A stretch of 64,000 nucleotides of DNA from Desulfobaculum xiamenense (GCF_011927665.1 NZ_JAATJA010000001.1:1097019-1161018); one strand, 5' to 3'; numbered from the stretch's first letter, positions 33,284 to 42,870 are shown. Numbers and translations: made by a program. The notes: a model not told the origin generated them from the letters alone.

Positions 33284-33910
33284 ATGGCAGTTCATGTTGT
33301 GGACCACCCGCTGGTCCGGCATAAGCTGGGTCTGCTGCGACAGGCCAACCTGAGCACGAAGGACTTTCGCGCCCTTTCCAACGAAGTTGCCCGCCTTCTG
33401 ACCTACGAGGCAACCAAGGACCTGCTGACCGAAAAGGTCACCATCAACGGATGGGCTGGTCCCGTCGAAGTCGACAACATCATGGGCAAGACGCTCACCG
33501 TTGTGCCCATTCTGCGCGCAGGCATCGGAATGCTCGATGGTGTCCTCGACATGATCCCCGGAGCGAAGGTCAGCGTCGTCGGCCTGTTCCGCAACGAGGA
33601 AACGCTGGAGCCCGTGCAGTACTACGTGAAGCTCGCCAACAAGATCGAAGAGCGCATGGCCCTCATCCTCGATCCCATGCTCGCCACCGGCGGCACCCTG
33701 CTCGCCACCGTCGATCTGCTGAAGGAAGCGGGCTGCAAGAACATCCGTGGCATCTTCCTCGTCGCCGCCCCCGAGGGTCTGCGCAAGCTGGAAGAGCGTC
33801 ACCCCGACGTCGAGGTCTACACCGCGAGCGTCGATACGTGCCTGAACGACGACGGCTACATCCTGCCCGGACTGGGCGACGCCGGAGACAAGATCTTCGG
33901 CACGAAGTAG
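33284..33910 (+). CDS. upp: Uracil phosphoribosyltransferase
   Basis: 208 aa. Upp makes UMP from uracil and PRPP. Motifs seen are [12 protein letters not shown] at the start, [33 protein letters not shown] (PRPP loop) and [19 protein letters not shown] at the end. Its length equals the family norm. RBS AAGGAGA precedes the ATG. It is followed after 50 bp by uraA, giving a uracil-salvage unit. Confidence 0.97.
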   Translation: MAVHVVDHPLVRHKLGLLRQANLSTKDFRALSNEVARLLTYEATKDLLTEKVTINGWAGPVEVDNIMGKTLTVVPILRAGIGMLDGVLDMIPGAKVSVVGLFRNEETLEPVQYYVKLANKIEERMALILDPMLATGGTLLATVDLLKEAGCKNIRGIFLVAAPEGLRKLEERHPDVEVYTASVDTCLNDDGYILPGLGDAGDKIFGTK

Positions 33911-33960
33911 CCTTTCGTACACATCCAATCACGCCAAACGCATAGAGGAAGGAGACGTTC

Positions 33961-35196
33961 ATGGCCGAAACGGATTACAGGTTCCGGTTGAGGGACAGCC
34001 TTATCGGCGCGCAGATGCTCTTCGTGGCATTCGGTGCGCTCGTGCTGGTCCCCCTGCTGACCGGTTTGGACCCCAACGTGGCGCTGTTCACCGCTGGTGC
34101 CGGCACCCTGCTTTTCCAGGTGGTCACCAAGCGCAAGGTACCCATTTTCCTTGCCTCCTCCTTTGCCTTCATCGCGCCCATCATCTACGGCGTGCAGACC
34201 TGGGGCATTCCCGCCACCATGAGCGGACTGGCCGCGGCTGGCCTGTTCTACGTGCTGCTCTCGGCCCTCATCAAACTTCGGGGCACCGAGATTCTGCACC
34301 GCGTCCTGCCGCCCATCGTGACCGGACCGGTCATCATGGTCATCGGCCTGCTGCTGGCCCGCACCGCCGTGTTCATGGCCGTTGGCAAGAGCGGCGACGG
34401 CTCCATCGACCTGTTCCCGCGCGACACCGCACTGATCATTTCCATGATCTCCCTCGCGGTGACCATCGGCGTGTCGCTGCTCGGACGGGGTGTGCTCAAG
34501 CTCATCCCCATCCTGTGCGGCATCACCGTGGGCTACACCCTGAGTCTGTGCTACGGCATCGTGGACTTCACCCGTGTGCACGAGGCGGCATGGCTCGCCA
34601 TGCCCAACTTCGTGTTCCCCGAGTTCAACTGGGAAGCCATTCTGTTCATCGTGCCCGTGGCCATCGCGCCCGCCATCGAACACTTCGGCGACGTGCTTGC
34701 CATCAGCTCCGTGACCGGCAAGGACTACCTGAAGGACCCCGGCGTGCATCGGACCATGCTCGGTGACGGTCTGGCCACTTCGCTGGCCTCCTTCCTCGGC
34801 GGCCCGCCGAACACCACCTACTCCGAGGTCACCGGTGCGGTGGCGCTGACCCGCGCCTTCAACCCCGCCATCATGACCTGGGCGGCCATCACGGCCATCG
34901 TGCTCGCCTTCGTGGGCAAGCTCGGTGCGCTGCTGCTCTCCATCCCCACTCCGGTGATGGGCGGCATCATGGTCCTCTTGTTCGGCGCCATCTCCGTGGT
35001 GGGCATGAACACGCTGGTTCGCGCCCGCGAGGATCTCATGGAGCCTCGCAACATGGCCATCGTCGCGGTCATCCTCGTCTTCGGCATCGGCGGCATGAGC
35101 TTCGGCATCGCCAAGATCACCCTCACCGGCATCGGCCTGTCCGGCGTGATCGGCGTGGTCCTGAACCTCATCCTGCCGAAGACCGCAAAGCACTAG
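33961..35196 (+). CDS. uraA: Uracil/xanthine permease family transporter (UraA-like, NCS2)
   Basis: 411 aa with about 12-14 membrane helices. The segment [15 protein letters not shown] near the start and [39 protein letters not shown] (read as several pieces) contain the substrate-site Glu and the NTTYSE motif of the NCS2 family. It imports uracil for the Upp enzyme encoded just upstream. RBS GGAAGGAGACG precedes the ATG. Confidence 0.95.
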   Translation: MAETDYRFRLRDSLIGAQMLFVAFGALVLVPLLTGLDPNVALFTAGAGTLLFQVVTKRKVPIFLASSFAFIAPIIYGVQTWGIPATMSGLAAAGLFYVLLSALIKLRGTEILHRVLPPIVTGPVIMVIGLLLARTAVFMAVGKSGDGSIDLFPRDTALIISMISLAVTIGVSLLGRGVLKLIPILCGITVGYTLSLCYGIVDFTRVHEAAWLAMPNFVFPEFNWEAILFIVPVAIAPAIEHFGDVLAISSVTGKDYLKDPGVHRTMLGDGLATSLASFLGGPPNTTYSEVTGAVALTRAFNPAIMTWAAITAIVLAFVGKLGALLLSIPTPVMGGIMVLLFGAISVVGMNTLVRAREDLMEPRNMAIVAVILVFGIGGMSFGIAKITLTGIGLSGVIGVVLNLILPKTAKH

Positions 35197-35209
35197 GCAG
35201 GAGATTCCA

Positions 35210-36223
35210 ATGCAGTTCTACAAGGGCAGGAAGGTTCTGGTCACCGGCGGTTGCGGCTTCATCGGCTCCAACCTCGTGATCAGGCTCGTGGAGGCGGGGG
35301 CGGATGTCACCGTCGTCGACTCCATGTACGACGAGTACGGGGGAAACCTGTACAACATCGCTCCGGTCAAGGACGACATCCGGCTGAACATCTCGGACGT
35401 GCGTGACAGTGTGGCCATGCAGTACCTCATCCGCGGGCAGGAGTTCATCTTCAACCTCGCGGGGCAGGTCAGCCACATCGACTCCATGCACGATCCGTTC
35501 ACCGATCTGGAGATCAACGCAAAGGCCCAGCTCGGCGTGCTCGAAGCCTGTCGCCACTTCAACCGCGAGGCGCGGCTGGTGCTTACCAGCACCCGCCAGA
35601 TATACGGCAAGCCGCACTACATGCCCGTGGACGAAAAGCACCCTCTGGACCCCGTGGACGTCAACGGCATCAACTGCATCGCCGGGGAATGGTACCACCT
35701 GCTCTACCACAAGGTGTACGGCATTCCGGCCGCAGTCCTGCGCCTGACCAACACCTACGGCCCGCGCCAGCTGCTCAAGCACAACCGGCAGGGCTTCCTG
35801 GGCTGGTTCATCCGCCTCGTCGCCGAGGACAAGGAAATCCAGCTCTACGGTGATGGTTCCCAGCGCCGCGACCTGAACTACGTGGACGACGTGGTGGAGG
35901 CCATCCTCCTCGCCGGCAAGGACGACCGCGCCCTCGGGCAGGTCTACAACCTCGCCGGAGACGAGCCCGTAAGCCTTCGCGACATCTGCGAGCGGATGAT
36001 CGCCACTGCGGGCAAGGGCCGCTTCAAGCTGGTGCCGTGGCCCGAGGAAAAAAAGAAGATCGACATCGGCGACTTCTACGGCGACTGCTCGAAGATCACC
36101 GCGGAACTCGGCTGGCGGCCCACGACGAACCTCGACGAGGGCCTTCGGCGCACCTTCGCCTACTTCGAGAACTGCCTCGACGAATACACGCGCGACAGTT
36201 CGACCTTCGTCTGCAAGCCCTAG
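35210..36223 (+). CDS. NAD-dependent epimerase/dehydratase-fold protein lacking the Tyr-Lys pair
   Basis: 337 aa extended SDR. NAD-binding GGCGFIG is at residues 13-19 and the second-sheet D37 is present. The Ser/Thr position is kept in LTSTRQIYG. The YxxxK site, which in this family lies 14 residues before the Y-G of VYG, reads NGINC (N152, C156), so both catalytic Tyr and Lys are replaced. Downstream LRLTNTYGPRQ and RRDLNYVDDVVEA are normal. It starts 13 bp after uraA. Similar proteins with NxxxK are known to me, which would make C156 the odd residue. Product unknown. Confidence 0.8.
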   Translation: MQFYKGRKVLVTGGCGFIGSNLVIRLVEAGADVTVVDSMYDEYGGNLYNIAPVKDDIRLNISDVRDSVAMQYLIRGQEFIFNLAGQVSHIDSMHDPFTDLEINAKAQLGVLEACRHFNREARLVLTSTRQIYGKPHYMPVDEKHPLDPVDVNGINCIAGEWYHLLYHKVYGIPAAVLRLTNTYGPRQLLKHNRQGFLGWFIRLVAEDKEIQLYGDGSQRRDLNYVDDVVEAILLAGKDDRALGQVYNLAGDEPVSLRDICERMIATAGKGRFKLVPWPEEKKKIDIGDFYGDCSKITAELGWRPTTNLDEGLRRTFAYFENCLDEYTRDSSTFVCKP

Positions 36224-36248
36224 GGCTTCGCAGCAGATTCGCTTCCAT

Positions 36249-36291
36249 CGGGGCGGGCATTCCCACACGGGATTGCCCGCCCCGTTTCTTT
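36249..36291 (+). terminator. Terminator after upp-uraA-SDR
   Basis: An 11-bp perfect stem CGGGGCGGGCA/TGCCCGCCCCG (36249-36259 and 36274-36284) is followed by TTTCTTTC. Confidence 0.9.
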
Positions 36292-36479
36292 CATCCTCAT
36301 CACGAGGCTGCGTCGTGCCGGGGCATCAGGCCGCACCAACCAGTCACCCGCCGTCCCGAAAGGCCCTCCTCCCCCGCAAAGCGCCCACCAAAGGCGTCCG
36401 AAGCACCCGGGCGGCTTGACATCCCCCGCCCGCGCAGTCACTCTACCCTCCCCCCGCGCTTGGGGCAGAAGGGATACAC

Positions 36480-38306
36480 ATGCGACACAACCTCATCGAC
36501 GAACTTTCCCGCCGCGTCGTGCTGGCGGACGGCGCCATGGGCTCCCGCATCTTCGAGAAGGGCGTCCCTGCCGAGGCCTGCTACGACGAGCTGAACCTCA
36601 CCCGTCCGGACCTCGTGGCCGAAATCCATGCCGAGTACATCACCGCCGGTGCCGAACTCATCGAGACCAACACCTTCGGAGCCAACGCGCTGAAGCTGGA
36701 GCGCTTCGGCCTCGCCGCGCAAACCCGCCTCATCAATCGGCGCGGCGCGGAAATCGCCCGCCGCTGCGCAAGGGACATTGCGTGGGTCGGCGGCTCCATG
36801 GGGCCGCTCGGCCGCCTCGACGAACTCCCCGACGCCAGCCGCATCGCCGCCATCTATGCCGAACAGGCTGAAGCCCTCGCCGAGGGCGGTGTGGACGTGC
36901 TGTTCCTCGAAACGTTCTCCCGCCTCGAAATGCTCCTGCCCGCCGTCACCGCCGTGAAGCAGACCACGAACCTGCCCGTGGTGGCGCAGATGGTCTTCAC
37001 CGGACAGGGCGGATCATTCACCGGCGTCAGCCCCAGCGAATGCCTTCAGGCGCTCGCGGATGCGGGCGCGGACGTGGTGGGCATCAACTGCGGCGCGGGA
37101 CCGCTCGGCGTGCTGGAGGCCCTGCGCAAGGCAGGCTCGCCCGGTCGGCCGCTGTCGGTCTTCCCCAATTCCGGCTACCCCGAGCGCTCCGGCGACCGGC
37201 TGCTTTACGGCAGCGCCCCAGACTATTTTGCCGATGCCGTAATGCGCTGCGTGAAGCTTGGCGCGCGCCTCGTGGGCGGCTGCTGCGGTACCACGCCCCA
37301 GCACATCGCAGCCCTGCGCAGACGGCTGGACCTGCACACGGGCAGCACGGCGCACACGGAGACCATCCAGAACATCACCGGCGGCGACGGCTCGACTCCC
37401 GAACTGCCGCCCACCCGCTTTTCGCTGAACCTCGGCCAGCGGAAGATGGTCCTCGTGGAGCTCGACCCGCCCAAGCACCTCGATGCGACACAGGCCCTCG
37501 ATGCCGCGGACGCGCTGGCCGACGCGGGCGTGGACGCCATCACCATCGCCGAGAATCCGCTGGCCGTGCCCCGCCTGTCCAACACCGCGCTAGCGGGCAT
37601 GATCCGCCGCAGGACTGGGGCGGAAGTCATCGTCCACCTCACGGGACGCGACCGAAACCTCATCGGCATGCAGTCCACACTCATGGGCCTTGCCGTGGAG
37701 GGCTTGCAAAACGTGCTGGCCGTCACCGGCGACCCGCCGCCCTCCGGCACCGACGACGTCATCAAGGGCGTGTTCGACCTGCGCTCCTTCGATCTCATCA
37801 GCCTGCTTAGGCGCTTCAACGAAGGCGTCAACCACCATGGCGACTCCATGCGCCTGCGCACGAACTTTTGCACCGGCGCGGCCTTCAATCCCAACACGAA
37901 GAACCACGCCCTTCAGGTCCGCCGCATGGAGCGCAAGATCGAATGCGGAGCGCGCTATTTCCTGACGCAGCCCGTGTACACGCGCGAGGCCATCGACGAG
38001 GTGCTGGATCTGACGGCCCATATCGACGTACCCATCTTCATCGGCATTATGCCGCTGGTCAGTTCGCGCAATGCGGAATTCCTGCACAACGAGTTCCCCG
38101 GCATCTCCATCCCGGACGACACCCGCCGCCGCATGCGCGAAGCCGGGGACCGCGGGGTGGAGGTCGGCACGCAGATCGCGTGGGAACTGCTGGAATACGC
38201 GTGGCCACACTTCGCGGGCGTCTACATCATGCCGCCGTTCAACCGCTACGGCATCGCCCTCGACCTCATGCAGCGCCTGCGCGCAGGCGGCCTGCTCGAA
38301 TCCTGA
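36480..38306 (+). CDS. Bifunctional homocysteine S-methyltransferase / methylenetetrahydrofolate reductase
   Basis: 608 aa. Residues 1 to about 290 are a homocysteine-binding TIM barrel with zinc cysteines C204 (INCGAGP) and C268/C269 (GGCCGTTP). From about 315 on is a MetF-type MTHFR domain (LVELDPPKHLD, ITIAENPLAVPRLSN, FLTQPVYTREA, FIGIMPLVS). The two activities would supply and use methyl-THF for methionine synthesis, as described for YitJ-type proteins. It has its own terminator. No cobalamin domain is present. Confidence 0.92.
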   Translation: MRHNLIDELSRRVVLADGAMGSRIFEKGVPAEACYDELNLTRPDLVAEIHAEYITAGAELIETNTFGANALKLERFGLAAQTRLINRRGAEIARRCARDIAWVGGSMGPLGRLDELPDASRIAAIYAEQAEALAEGGVDVLFLETFSRLEMLLPAVTAVKQTTNLPVVAQMVFTGQGGSFTGVSPSECLQALADAGADVVGINCGAGPLGVLEALRKAGSPGRPLSVFPNSGYPERSGDRLLYGSAPDYFADAVMRCVKLGARLVGGCCGTTPQHIAALRRRLDLHTGSTAHTETIQNITGGDGSTPELPPTRFSLNLGQRKMVLVELDPPKHLDATQALDAADALADAGVDAITIAENPLAVPRLSNTALAGMIRRRTGAEVIVHLTGRDRNLIGMQSTLMGLAVEGLQNVLAVTGDPPPSGTDDVIKGVFDLRSFDLISLLRRFNEGVNHHGDSMRLRTNFCTGAAFNPNTKNHALQVRRMERKIECGARYFLTQPVYTREAIDEVLDLTAHIDVPIFIGIMPLVSSRNAEFLHNEFPGISIPDDTRRRMREAGDRGVEVGTQIAWELLEYAWPHFAGVYIMPPFNRYGIALDLMQRLRAGGLLES

Positions 38307-38320
38307 TCCCGAAACGCAAA

Positions 38321-38360
38321 GACGGGGACCGCTCCCACCGGAACGGTCCCCGTCTTCTTT
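38321..38360 (+). terminator. Terminator of the methyltransferase/MTHFR fusion gene
   Basis: Stem GACGGGGACCG (38321-38331) with CGGTCCCCGTC (38344-38354) followed by TTCTTT. The other strand also has a T-rich flank (TTTGCGTTTC), so it may serve the gene at 38397 as well. Confidence 0.9.
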
Positions 38361-38396
38361 CAAACATCTTCGAGCGCGGCAATGCGCAGGCGGAGG

Positions 38397-38900
38397 CTAC
38401 TTCTTGCCGCCTCCCTTTCCACCGCCGTTTCCGCCACCGTTTCCACCACCATTGCCGCCCTTCCCGGCACCCTTGCCGGTTCCGACGCCATTGGAGCCGC
38501 CCATGCCGGTGGCACCCTGCGCGCTCTTGGCCTTACCGATGGTCTCGCTTGTGGCGGCAGAACGGGCCGCCTTTTCCTGCTGCTTCATATCCTGATGCAT
38601 GTTCTGGAGATTTTCCATGTTCTCCTGATGCAGGGTCCGACGCTCCTCATTGGTCAGATCGTCGCGCATCTCGCGCTCCTGCGTCTTCATCTGCTCGTGC
38701 GTCTGCTGCATGGTGCGCATATTTTCCATATGCTGCTCCTGGCGCATGGAGCGCTCGCGAGTCTGATCCTGCAGTTGATCCTGCGCCTGATCCTGAATCT
38801 GATCCTGCACGGGCGTCGCGGCATCCTGCGCATTGGCTGAGCCGCCCCACAGGGGCAAGGCCAGCATTCCACACATCAAAACTGCCACAAAAATTCTCAT
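38397..38900 (-). CDS. Secreted low-complexity Gln/Met/His- and Gly-rich protein
   Basis: 167 aa. A signal peptide (about 1-24, ending SANA) precedes a Gln/Asp repeat (QDQIQDQAQDQLQDQ). A helical Met/His/Glu stretch follows (about 50-115: QEQHMENMRTMQQTHEQMK and NMENLQNMHQDMKQQ). The tail is a Gly/Asn/Lys run (GGNGGG repeats ending GGKK). No conserved domain is recognised. The Met and His spacing suggests a periplasmic metal-binding protein, possibly copper. The start follows AAGGAG. It is next to a HMA-domain metal chaperone gene on the same strand. Confidence 0.72.
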   Translation of the reverse strand: MRIFVAVLMCGMLALPLWGGSANAQDAATPVQDQIQDQAQDQLQDQTRERSMRQEQHMENMRTMQQTHEQMKTQEREMRDDLTNEERRTLHQENMENLQNMHQDMKQQEKAARSAATSETIGKAKSAQGATGMGGSNGVGTGKGAGKGGNGGGNGGGNGGGKGGGKK

Positions 38901-39002
38901 GATTCGCTCCTTCGCCATTGGCGTGGATGGTTGTCTCTCTCCCAACCGGGACACATCATAAACGATTGCGCGTGCACCTTTCAAGCACTCATGCACTCCA
39001 CG

Positions 39003-39036
39003 AAAAAGCCCCCCTGCCGATTTCTCGGAGGGGGGC
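39003..39036 (-). terminator. Terminator of the hisB-hisA-HMA operon
   Basis: On the minus strand, stem GCCCCCCT/AGGGGGGC (39036-39029 and 39015-39008) is followed by TTTTT. It lies 25 bp past the HMA gene stop, separating it from the gene at 38397. Confidence 0.85.
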
Positions 39037-39060
39037 CGAATGTTTCACGGATGCGGACGT

Positions 39061-39270
39061 CTATGCCGTTTCGCCCGGCTCGAAGCCGATGGCGGCAATG
39101 GCCTTCCTCACGGCGTCCATGTCCACGGGAGAGGCCTCCTCGAAGGTGGCGCGGCCATCGTCGAGGCTGACCTTCAAATCCTTCACGCCGGGAACGGCGG
39201 ACAGCGCCTTGGTGACCGAGGCCACGCAGTGCTGGCAACTCATTCCCTTCACTTCAATGCTTCGTGCCAT
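39061..39270 (-). CDS. Heavy-metal-associated (HMA) domain protein, CopZ-like
   Basis: 69 aa, one HMA domain. The metal-binding motif is GMSCQHC (C12, C15). The fold is a ferredoxin-like beta-alpha-beta-beta-alpha-beta, with GRATFEEASPVDMDAVRKAI as second half. It probably carries Cu(I) to a P-type ATPase or other target. RBS GGAGAG precedes the ATG at 39270. It is 86 bp downstream of hisA and is followed by a strong terminator. Confidence 0.88.
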   Translation of the reverse strand: MARSIEVKGMSCQHCVASVTKALSAVPGVKDLKVSLDDGRATFEEASPVDMDAVRKAIAAIGFEPGETA

Positions 39271-39356
39271 GATTCGACTCTCCGTTATCCGGGCGCGGAC
39301 ACCGCACCCTTCGCATGTCGGAATGTTTGCCGGAAAGCCCGGCACATCGCCCGGAG

Positions 39357-40088
39357 TTACGCCTGCGCGTCGATCCAGCGATTGGCCTCTTCGAGGTCGA
39401 GGGTGCCGTCGTACACGGCCTTGCCGGTGATGGCGCCCTGCAGCCCCTTGCCGCACAGCGGATGCAGGTTGCGAATGTCCGCCATGGTGGCCACGCCGCC
39501 CGCCGCAATGACGGGAAGGCTGGTGGCCTCGCACAGACGCTCCAGCGCAGCGACATTCACGCCGGACTGCATGCCGTCGCGGCTGATGTCGGTATAGATG
39601 ATGAAGCTCGCGCCCTGCGCCTCCAGCCGGGGGATGACGTCGAACACGGTCTGCCCGGAATCCTCAACCCAACCCTTGGTCTTGAGGCGTCCGTCCACCG
39701 CGTCGAGAGACACGCCGATATGGCCGGGAAAGGTGGCGCACAGCTCGCCGAACAGGTCCTGATTCTCAAGGGCCATGGTCCCAATGATGAGCCGCGTGAC
39801 GCCCGCATCGATGTAGGAGCGGGTGGTCTCGATATCACGAATGCCACCGCCCAACTGCACAGGAATACTCAAGGCCGAGCAGATGTCGCGGATAAGGTCG
39901 CGGTTGGCGGGGTGACCGTCGAAGGCTCCATCGAGGTCGATGACGTGCAGATAGCGCGCTCCACGGCTCTGCCAATGGCGGGCGGCATCAACGGGATCGT
40001 CATTGAACACGGTGACCTGATCGGCCAGCCCCTGCTTCAGTCGGACGCACTTGCCGTCCTTGATGTCCACGGCGGGAAAAACGATCAC
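39357..40088 (-). CDS. hisA: Phosphoribosylformimino-5-aminoimidazole carboxamide ribotide isomerase
   Basis: 243 aa. HisA is the TIM-barrel isomerase of histidine synthesis. Catalytic D7 sits in FPAVDIKDG and the second Asp in [17 protein letters not shown] and IAAGGV bind the phosphates. It starts with GTG at 40088, preceded by AAGGAG, which overlaps the TGA of the lipoprotein gene upstream (GTGA). Only hisB and hisA of the pathway are in this window. Confidence 0.95.
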   Translation of the reverse strand: MIVFPAVDIKDGKCVRLKQGLADQVTVFNDDPVDAARHWQSRGARYLHVIDLDGAFDGHPANRDLIRDICSALSIPVQLGGGIRDIETTRSYIDAGVTRLIIGTMALENQDLFGELCATFPGHIGVSLDAVDGRLKTKGWVEDSGQTVFDVIPRLEAQGASFIIYTDISRDGMQSGVNVAALERLCEATSLPVIAAGGVATMADIRNLHPLCGKGLQGAITGKAVYDGTLDLEEANRWIDAQA

Positions 40089-40732
40089 AATCCGAACTCC
40101 TTCACGCCCCGTGCCAGCCCCTCGCGGGCGAGCTCCGTGGCCGTAATCCACTTGCCTTTGCGTTTCACGAACTTGTCGGCGTCGAGAATGTTCTCGGTCA
40201 GCGACAACTGGGCCTCGTCGAAGTGGTAGCGCGCGGCGAGGCCCTCGGCCTTCACGTCCACGAGATACAGGTCGAGGATGACGGCGGCCGGACGGCGCAC
40301 GGCGATCTCGCTGCCGTCGCGCTCACCCCAGAGCATGAGCTGCGGAACGAGCAGATAATCCACCCCGAGGCAACGCCCCACCTCAAGCCACGACTCCAGC
40401 GCGGTCCTGCGCTTGCCGTCGTTGGCGGAAAGCTGAATCTGCATGCACTGCCGCACCTCGGCAGGCCGCTGATACTGCGCGGCCAAGCCTTTGCCCAACT
40501 CCTCGGCCAGCACGGCGTCGAGTCCGCCAAGCACCACGGGCTTCACGGCCACGGCCTCTTCGGGGATGAACCCGGCCAAAAGCTCCGAATCCATGAGCGG
40601 CTGCGTGAAGGGTGCCACGGCCAGCGAGCCGTGCGGGCCTTCCACAGGAGCCTTTGCCGCGCGGCAGCCCGCACCGAGAAAGGCCAGACAGGCCATTGCC
40701 AGAGCCAGACGCACAAAAATGGAACGTCTCAT
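40085..40732 (-). CDS. Predicted lipoprotein encoded between hisB and hisA
   Basis: 215 aa. The signal sequence [16 protein letters not shown] ends in a lipobox (LGAGC, C23). The mature part starts with [15 protein letters not shown], has a middle segment ([21 protein letters not shown]) and ends in a basic helix. The pattern of early VAPF, later VDYLLVPQL and ILDLYLVDV is like lipoproteins of the CsgG/LpoB-type alpha/beta fold, but this is a guess. The ATG overlaps the hisB stop (ATGA) and the TGA overlaps the hisA start, so it is firmly in the his operon. Confidence 0.75.
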   Translation of the reverse strand: MRRSIFVRLALAMACLAFLGAGCRAAKAPVEGPHGSLAVAPFTQPLMDSELLAGFIPEEAVAVKPVVLGGLDAVLAEELGKGLAAQYQRPAEVRQCMQIQLSANDGKRRTALESWLEVGRCLGVDYLLVPQLMLWGERDGSEIAVRRPAAVILDLYLVDVKAEGLAARYHFDEAQLSLTENILDADKFVKRKGKWITATELAREGLARGVKEFGL

Positions 40733-41319
40733 CAATCGAGCCTCCCCTTGGTGCTGAGCACCCCGTCGCGCCCGTGCGAGGCGGCCTGACGAAACGCCAG
40801 ACCGAAGCCCTTGCATGCGGATTCGAGCAGATGATGCCCGTTGCGGCCATACAGGAAATTCACGTGCAGGTTGAGTCCGGCCCGGAAGGCCACGGACTTG
40901 AAGAATTCGCGCCAGAGGTCCTTTTCCTCGCCCGCCACGATGGCCGGGACGGGCTCATCGGCATAGACAAGGTAGGCGCGGCCGGAAATGTCGATATCCA
41001 CGGTGGTCAGAGCCTCGTCCATGGGCACGCGGGCGTTGCCCACGCGGGCGATGCCCTTCTTGTCGCCAAGGGCATGGGTAAGGGCCTCGCCGAGGCACAA
41101 GCCGACGTCCTCGATGCTATGGTGCGCGTCAACATGCGTATCACCCTTGCAGCGCACGTGCAGGTCCCAGCCCGCCCAGTGCGCGATGAGGGTCAGCATG
41201 TGGTCCGCAAAGCCGTATCCGGTTTCGATGGAGATGCTGCCGGAACCGTCAAGGTCCAGTTCGAGGGTGATGTCGGTCTCGCCGGTGGTGCGTGCGATGC
41301 GCGCGGTGCGGCCTTCCAT
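40732..41319 (-). CDS. hisB: Imidazoleglycerol-phosphate dehydratase
   Basis: 195 aa, the single-function bacterial form. The two His-rich metal-binding motifs [12 protein letters not shown] and [15 protein letters not shown] are intact. It converts imidazoleglycerol phosphate to imidazole acetol phosphate. The ATG at 41319 follows ACGGAGCTG. It is the first gene of hisB-lipoprotein-hisA-HMA. Confidence 0.95.
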   Translation of the reverse strand: MEGRTARIARTTGETDITLELDLDGSGSISIETGYGFADHMLTLIAHWAGWDLHVRCKGDTHVDAHHSIEDVGLCLGEALTHALGDKKGIARVGNARVPMDEALTTVDIDISGRAYLVYADEPVPAIVAGEEKDLWREFFKSVAFRAGLNLHVNFLYGRNGHHLLESACKGFGLAFRQAASHGRDGVLSTKGRLD

Positions 41320-41520
41320 GTTCAGCTCCGTTTCCGTTGTCGTTCGAGATGGTTGCGCAGTGCGAACTGCATCCTCAAGCATGCCTGTTTTCCGGTTCGA
41401 GGTCAAAGGATGAGACCACGCTCCGCCCGCATCGCCTCCGCATCGGCCGTGGCCGACGGGGCATCGGAACCATGGGGCAATCGACGGCTCGTCCACTGCG
41501 CAAGACGGAGAATGGAGCAT

Positions 41521-41555
41521 AAAAAAAGGCGTCCGCGCTATGCGGACGCCTTTTT
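41521..41555. terminator. Bidirectional terminator between tatC and hisB
   Basis: The 9-bp stem GGCGTCCGC/GCGGACGCC (41528-41536 and 41542-41550) is flanked by seven A on one side and five T on the other. On the minus strand it terminates the tat genes 14 bp after the tatC stop. Confidence 0.92.
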
Positions 41556-41568
41556 GAAGTCGGATCGA

Positions 41569-42468
41569 TCAGTCGGCCTTCTTCTGCTTTCGGGGTTCGG
41601 CCTTGCCGAACAACCACGCGACGATGATGCCAAGCTCGTAGAGCAGGATCAGCGGTCCCGCCATGAAGCACTGCGACACCACGTCCGGCGGGGTCAGCAG
41701 TGCGCCAACGACGAACGCCACCAGCACGAAGTACTTGCGTTGCTTCTTGAGCCACACGGAGCTGACCATTCCCAGCCGCGCGAGGAAGAATATGAACAGC
41801 GGCAGCTCGAAGGCGATGCCGAAGGCCATAAGCAGCTTCAGCGTGAATGACAGGTATTCCTTGAGGCTCGGCATGGGCCGGATGAGTTCCGTCTGGAAGC
41901 CCATAAAGAACTTGAAGGCGATGGGGAAGACAACGAAATATCCGAAGCACGCTCCGGACACGAAGAACAGCGCGGAGAAGAACGCGATGGGAATGCCCCA
42001 GCGCCGCTCCTCCTTGTACAGCCCAGGCGCGATGAATGCCCAGATCTGATAGAAGATGTACGGACTCGTCAGGAAAAGGCCCGCGAAGGCGGAAAGCTTA
42101 ATGTAGGTGAAAAAGCCTTCGGGCAGGCCGGTGAAGATGAGCGTGGAGCCTTCGGGGAGAATGGGCTTGAGCGGCATCATGAGGAAGTCGAACATCTGCT
42201 CGGCAAAGCCGTAGCAGGCGAACAGGCCCACAATGATGGCGATGACACACTTGGTCAGCCGTCCGCGCAACTCCTCGAGATGATCGAGAAGCCCCATTTC
42301 CTCAAGCTCGTCCTCGGGGGCGTCCTTGGGAGCATCCTTTTCGGGTTCGGATTCGGGCTCGGGATTCGCGTCCCGTTCCTCTTCGTTCGCGGAGGCGGCC
42401 ACCTCGGCAACGCCCCCGTCGAGAACCTCTTCTTCCAGTTCCTCGGGTCTGCGATCGTTCTGGCTCAT
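41569..42468 (-). CDS. tatC: Sec-independent protein translocase TatC
   Basis: 299 aa with six membrane helices. The conserved region starts HLEELRGRL (about residue 62) and includes SPYIFYQIWAFIAPGLYKEERR. TatC is the receptor for twin-arginine signal peptides. About 55 acidic residues precede the first conserved motif, including EPESEPEKDAPKDAPEDE, which makes it longer than the usual 240-260 aa. The gene follows tatB by 15 bp and is followed by a terminator. Confidence 0.94.
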   Translation of the reverse strand: MSQNDRRPEELEEEVLDGGVAEVAASANEEERDANPEPESEPEKDAPKDAPEDELEEMGLLDHLEELRGRLTKCVIAIIVGLFACYGFAEQMFDFLMMPLKPILPEGSTLIFTGLPEGFFTYIKLSAFAGLFLTSPYIFYQIWAFIAPGLYKEERRWGIPIAFFSALFFVSGACFGYFVVFPIAFKFFMGFQTELIRPMPSLKEYLSFTLKLLMAFGIAFELPLFIFFLARLGMVSSVWLKKQRKYFVLVAFVVGALLTPPDVVSQCFMAGPLILLYELGIIVAWLFGKAEPRKQKKAD

Positions 42469-42483
42469 GTGATGGAATCCCGC

Positions 42484-42792
42484 CTAGGCGTTCTTGGAGT
42501 CTGCGGGCGCGTCGGCGGGCTTGGCCGCGGCGGCCTGCGTGGAGGCTGCGGTTTCGGTGCGGGGGGAGGCGTCCTCGGGCTTGAGTTCGGCCTTCGCTCG
42601 GTCCTGACGTTCCTGACGCTCCACGCGATCGACTTCGGCGTCGATGGTGCGCTTCACATCGCTGGAGACACGCTTGAATTCGCCCATGGCCTTGCCGAGG
42701 CTGCGGGCCATCTGCGGGAGCTTCTTGGGGCCGATGACAAGCAGAGCTATGCCCAGTATCAGAAGAAGTTCGGTGCTGCCGATTCCAAACAT
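42484..42792 (-). CDS. tatB: TatA/TatB-family twin-arginine translocase subunit
   Basis: 102 aa. One N-terminal helix (TELLLILGIALLVIGPKKLPQMARSLGK) with the hinge GPKKLP is followed by an amphipathic helix and an acidic/Ala-rich tail. TatB rather than TatA is suggested by position ahead of tatC and by the longer helix, but the two cannot be separated firmly by eye. With TatC it exports folded, cofactor-loaded proteins such as hydrogenases. Confidence 0.88.
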   Translation of the reverse strand: MFGIGSTELLLILGIALLVIGPKKLPQMARSLGKAMGEFKRVSSDVKRTIDAEVDRVERQERQDRAKAELKPEDASPRTETAASTQAAAAKPADAPADSKNA

Positions 42793-42870
42793 GATCCGAC
42801 CTTGGTTTGAGAGTTGAAGGCGGCGACGCCATGAATGCGCCGCCGCCCCGTCATGCCGCCAAAGCGGTTG

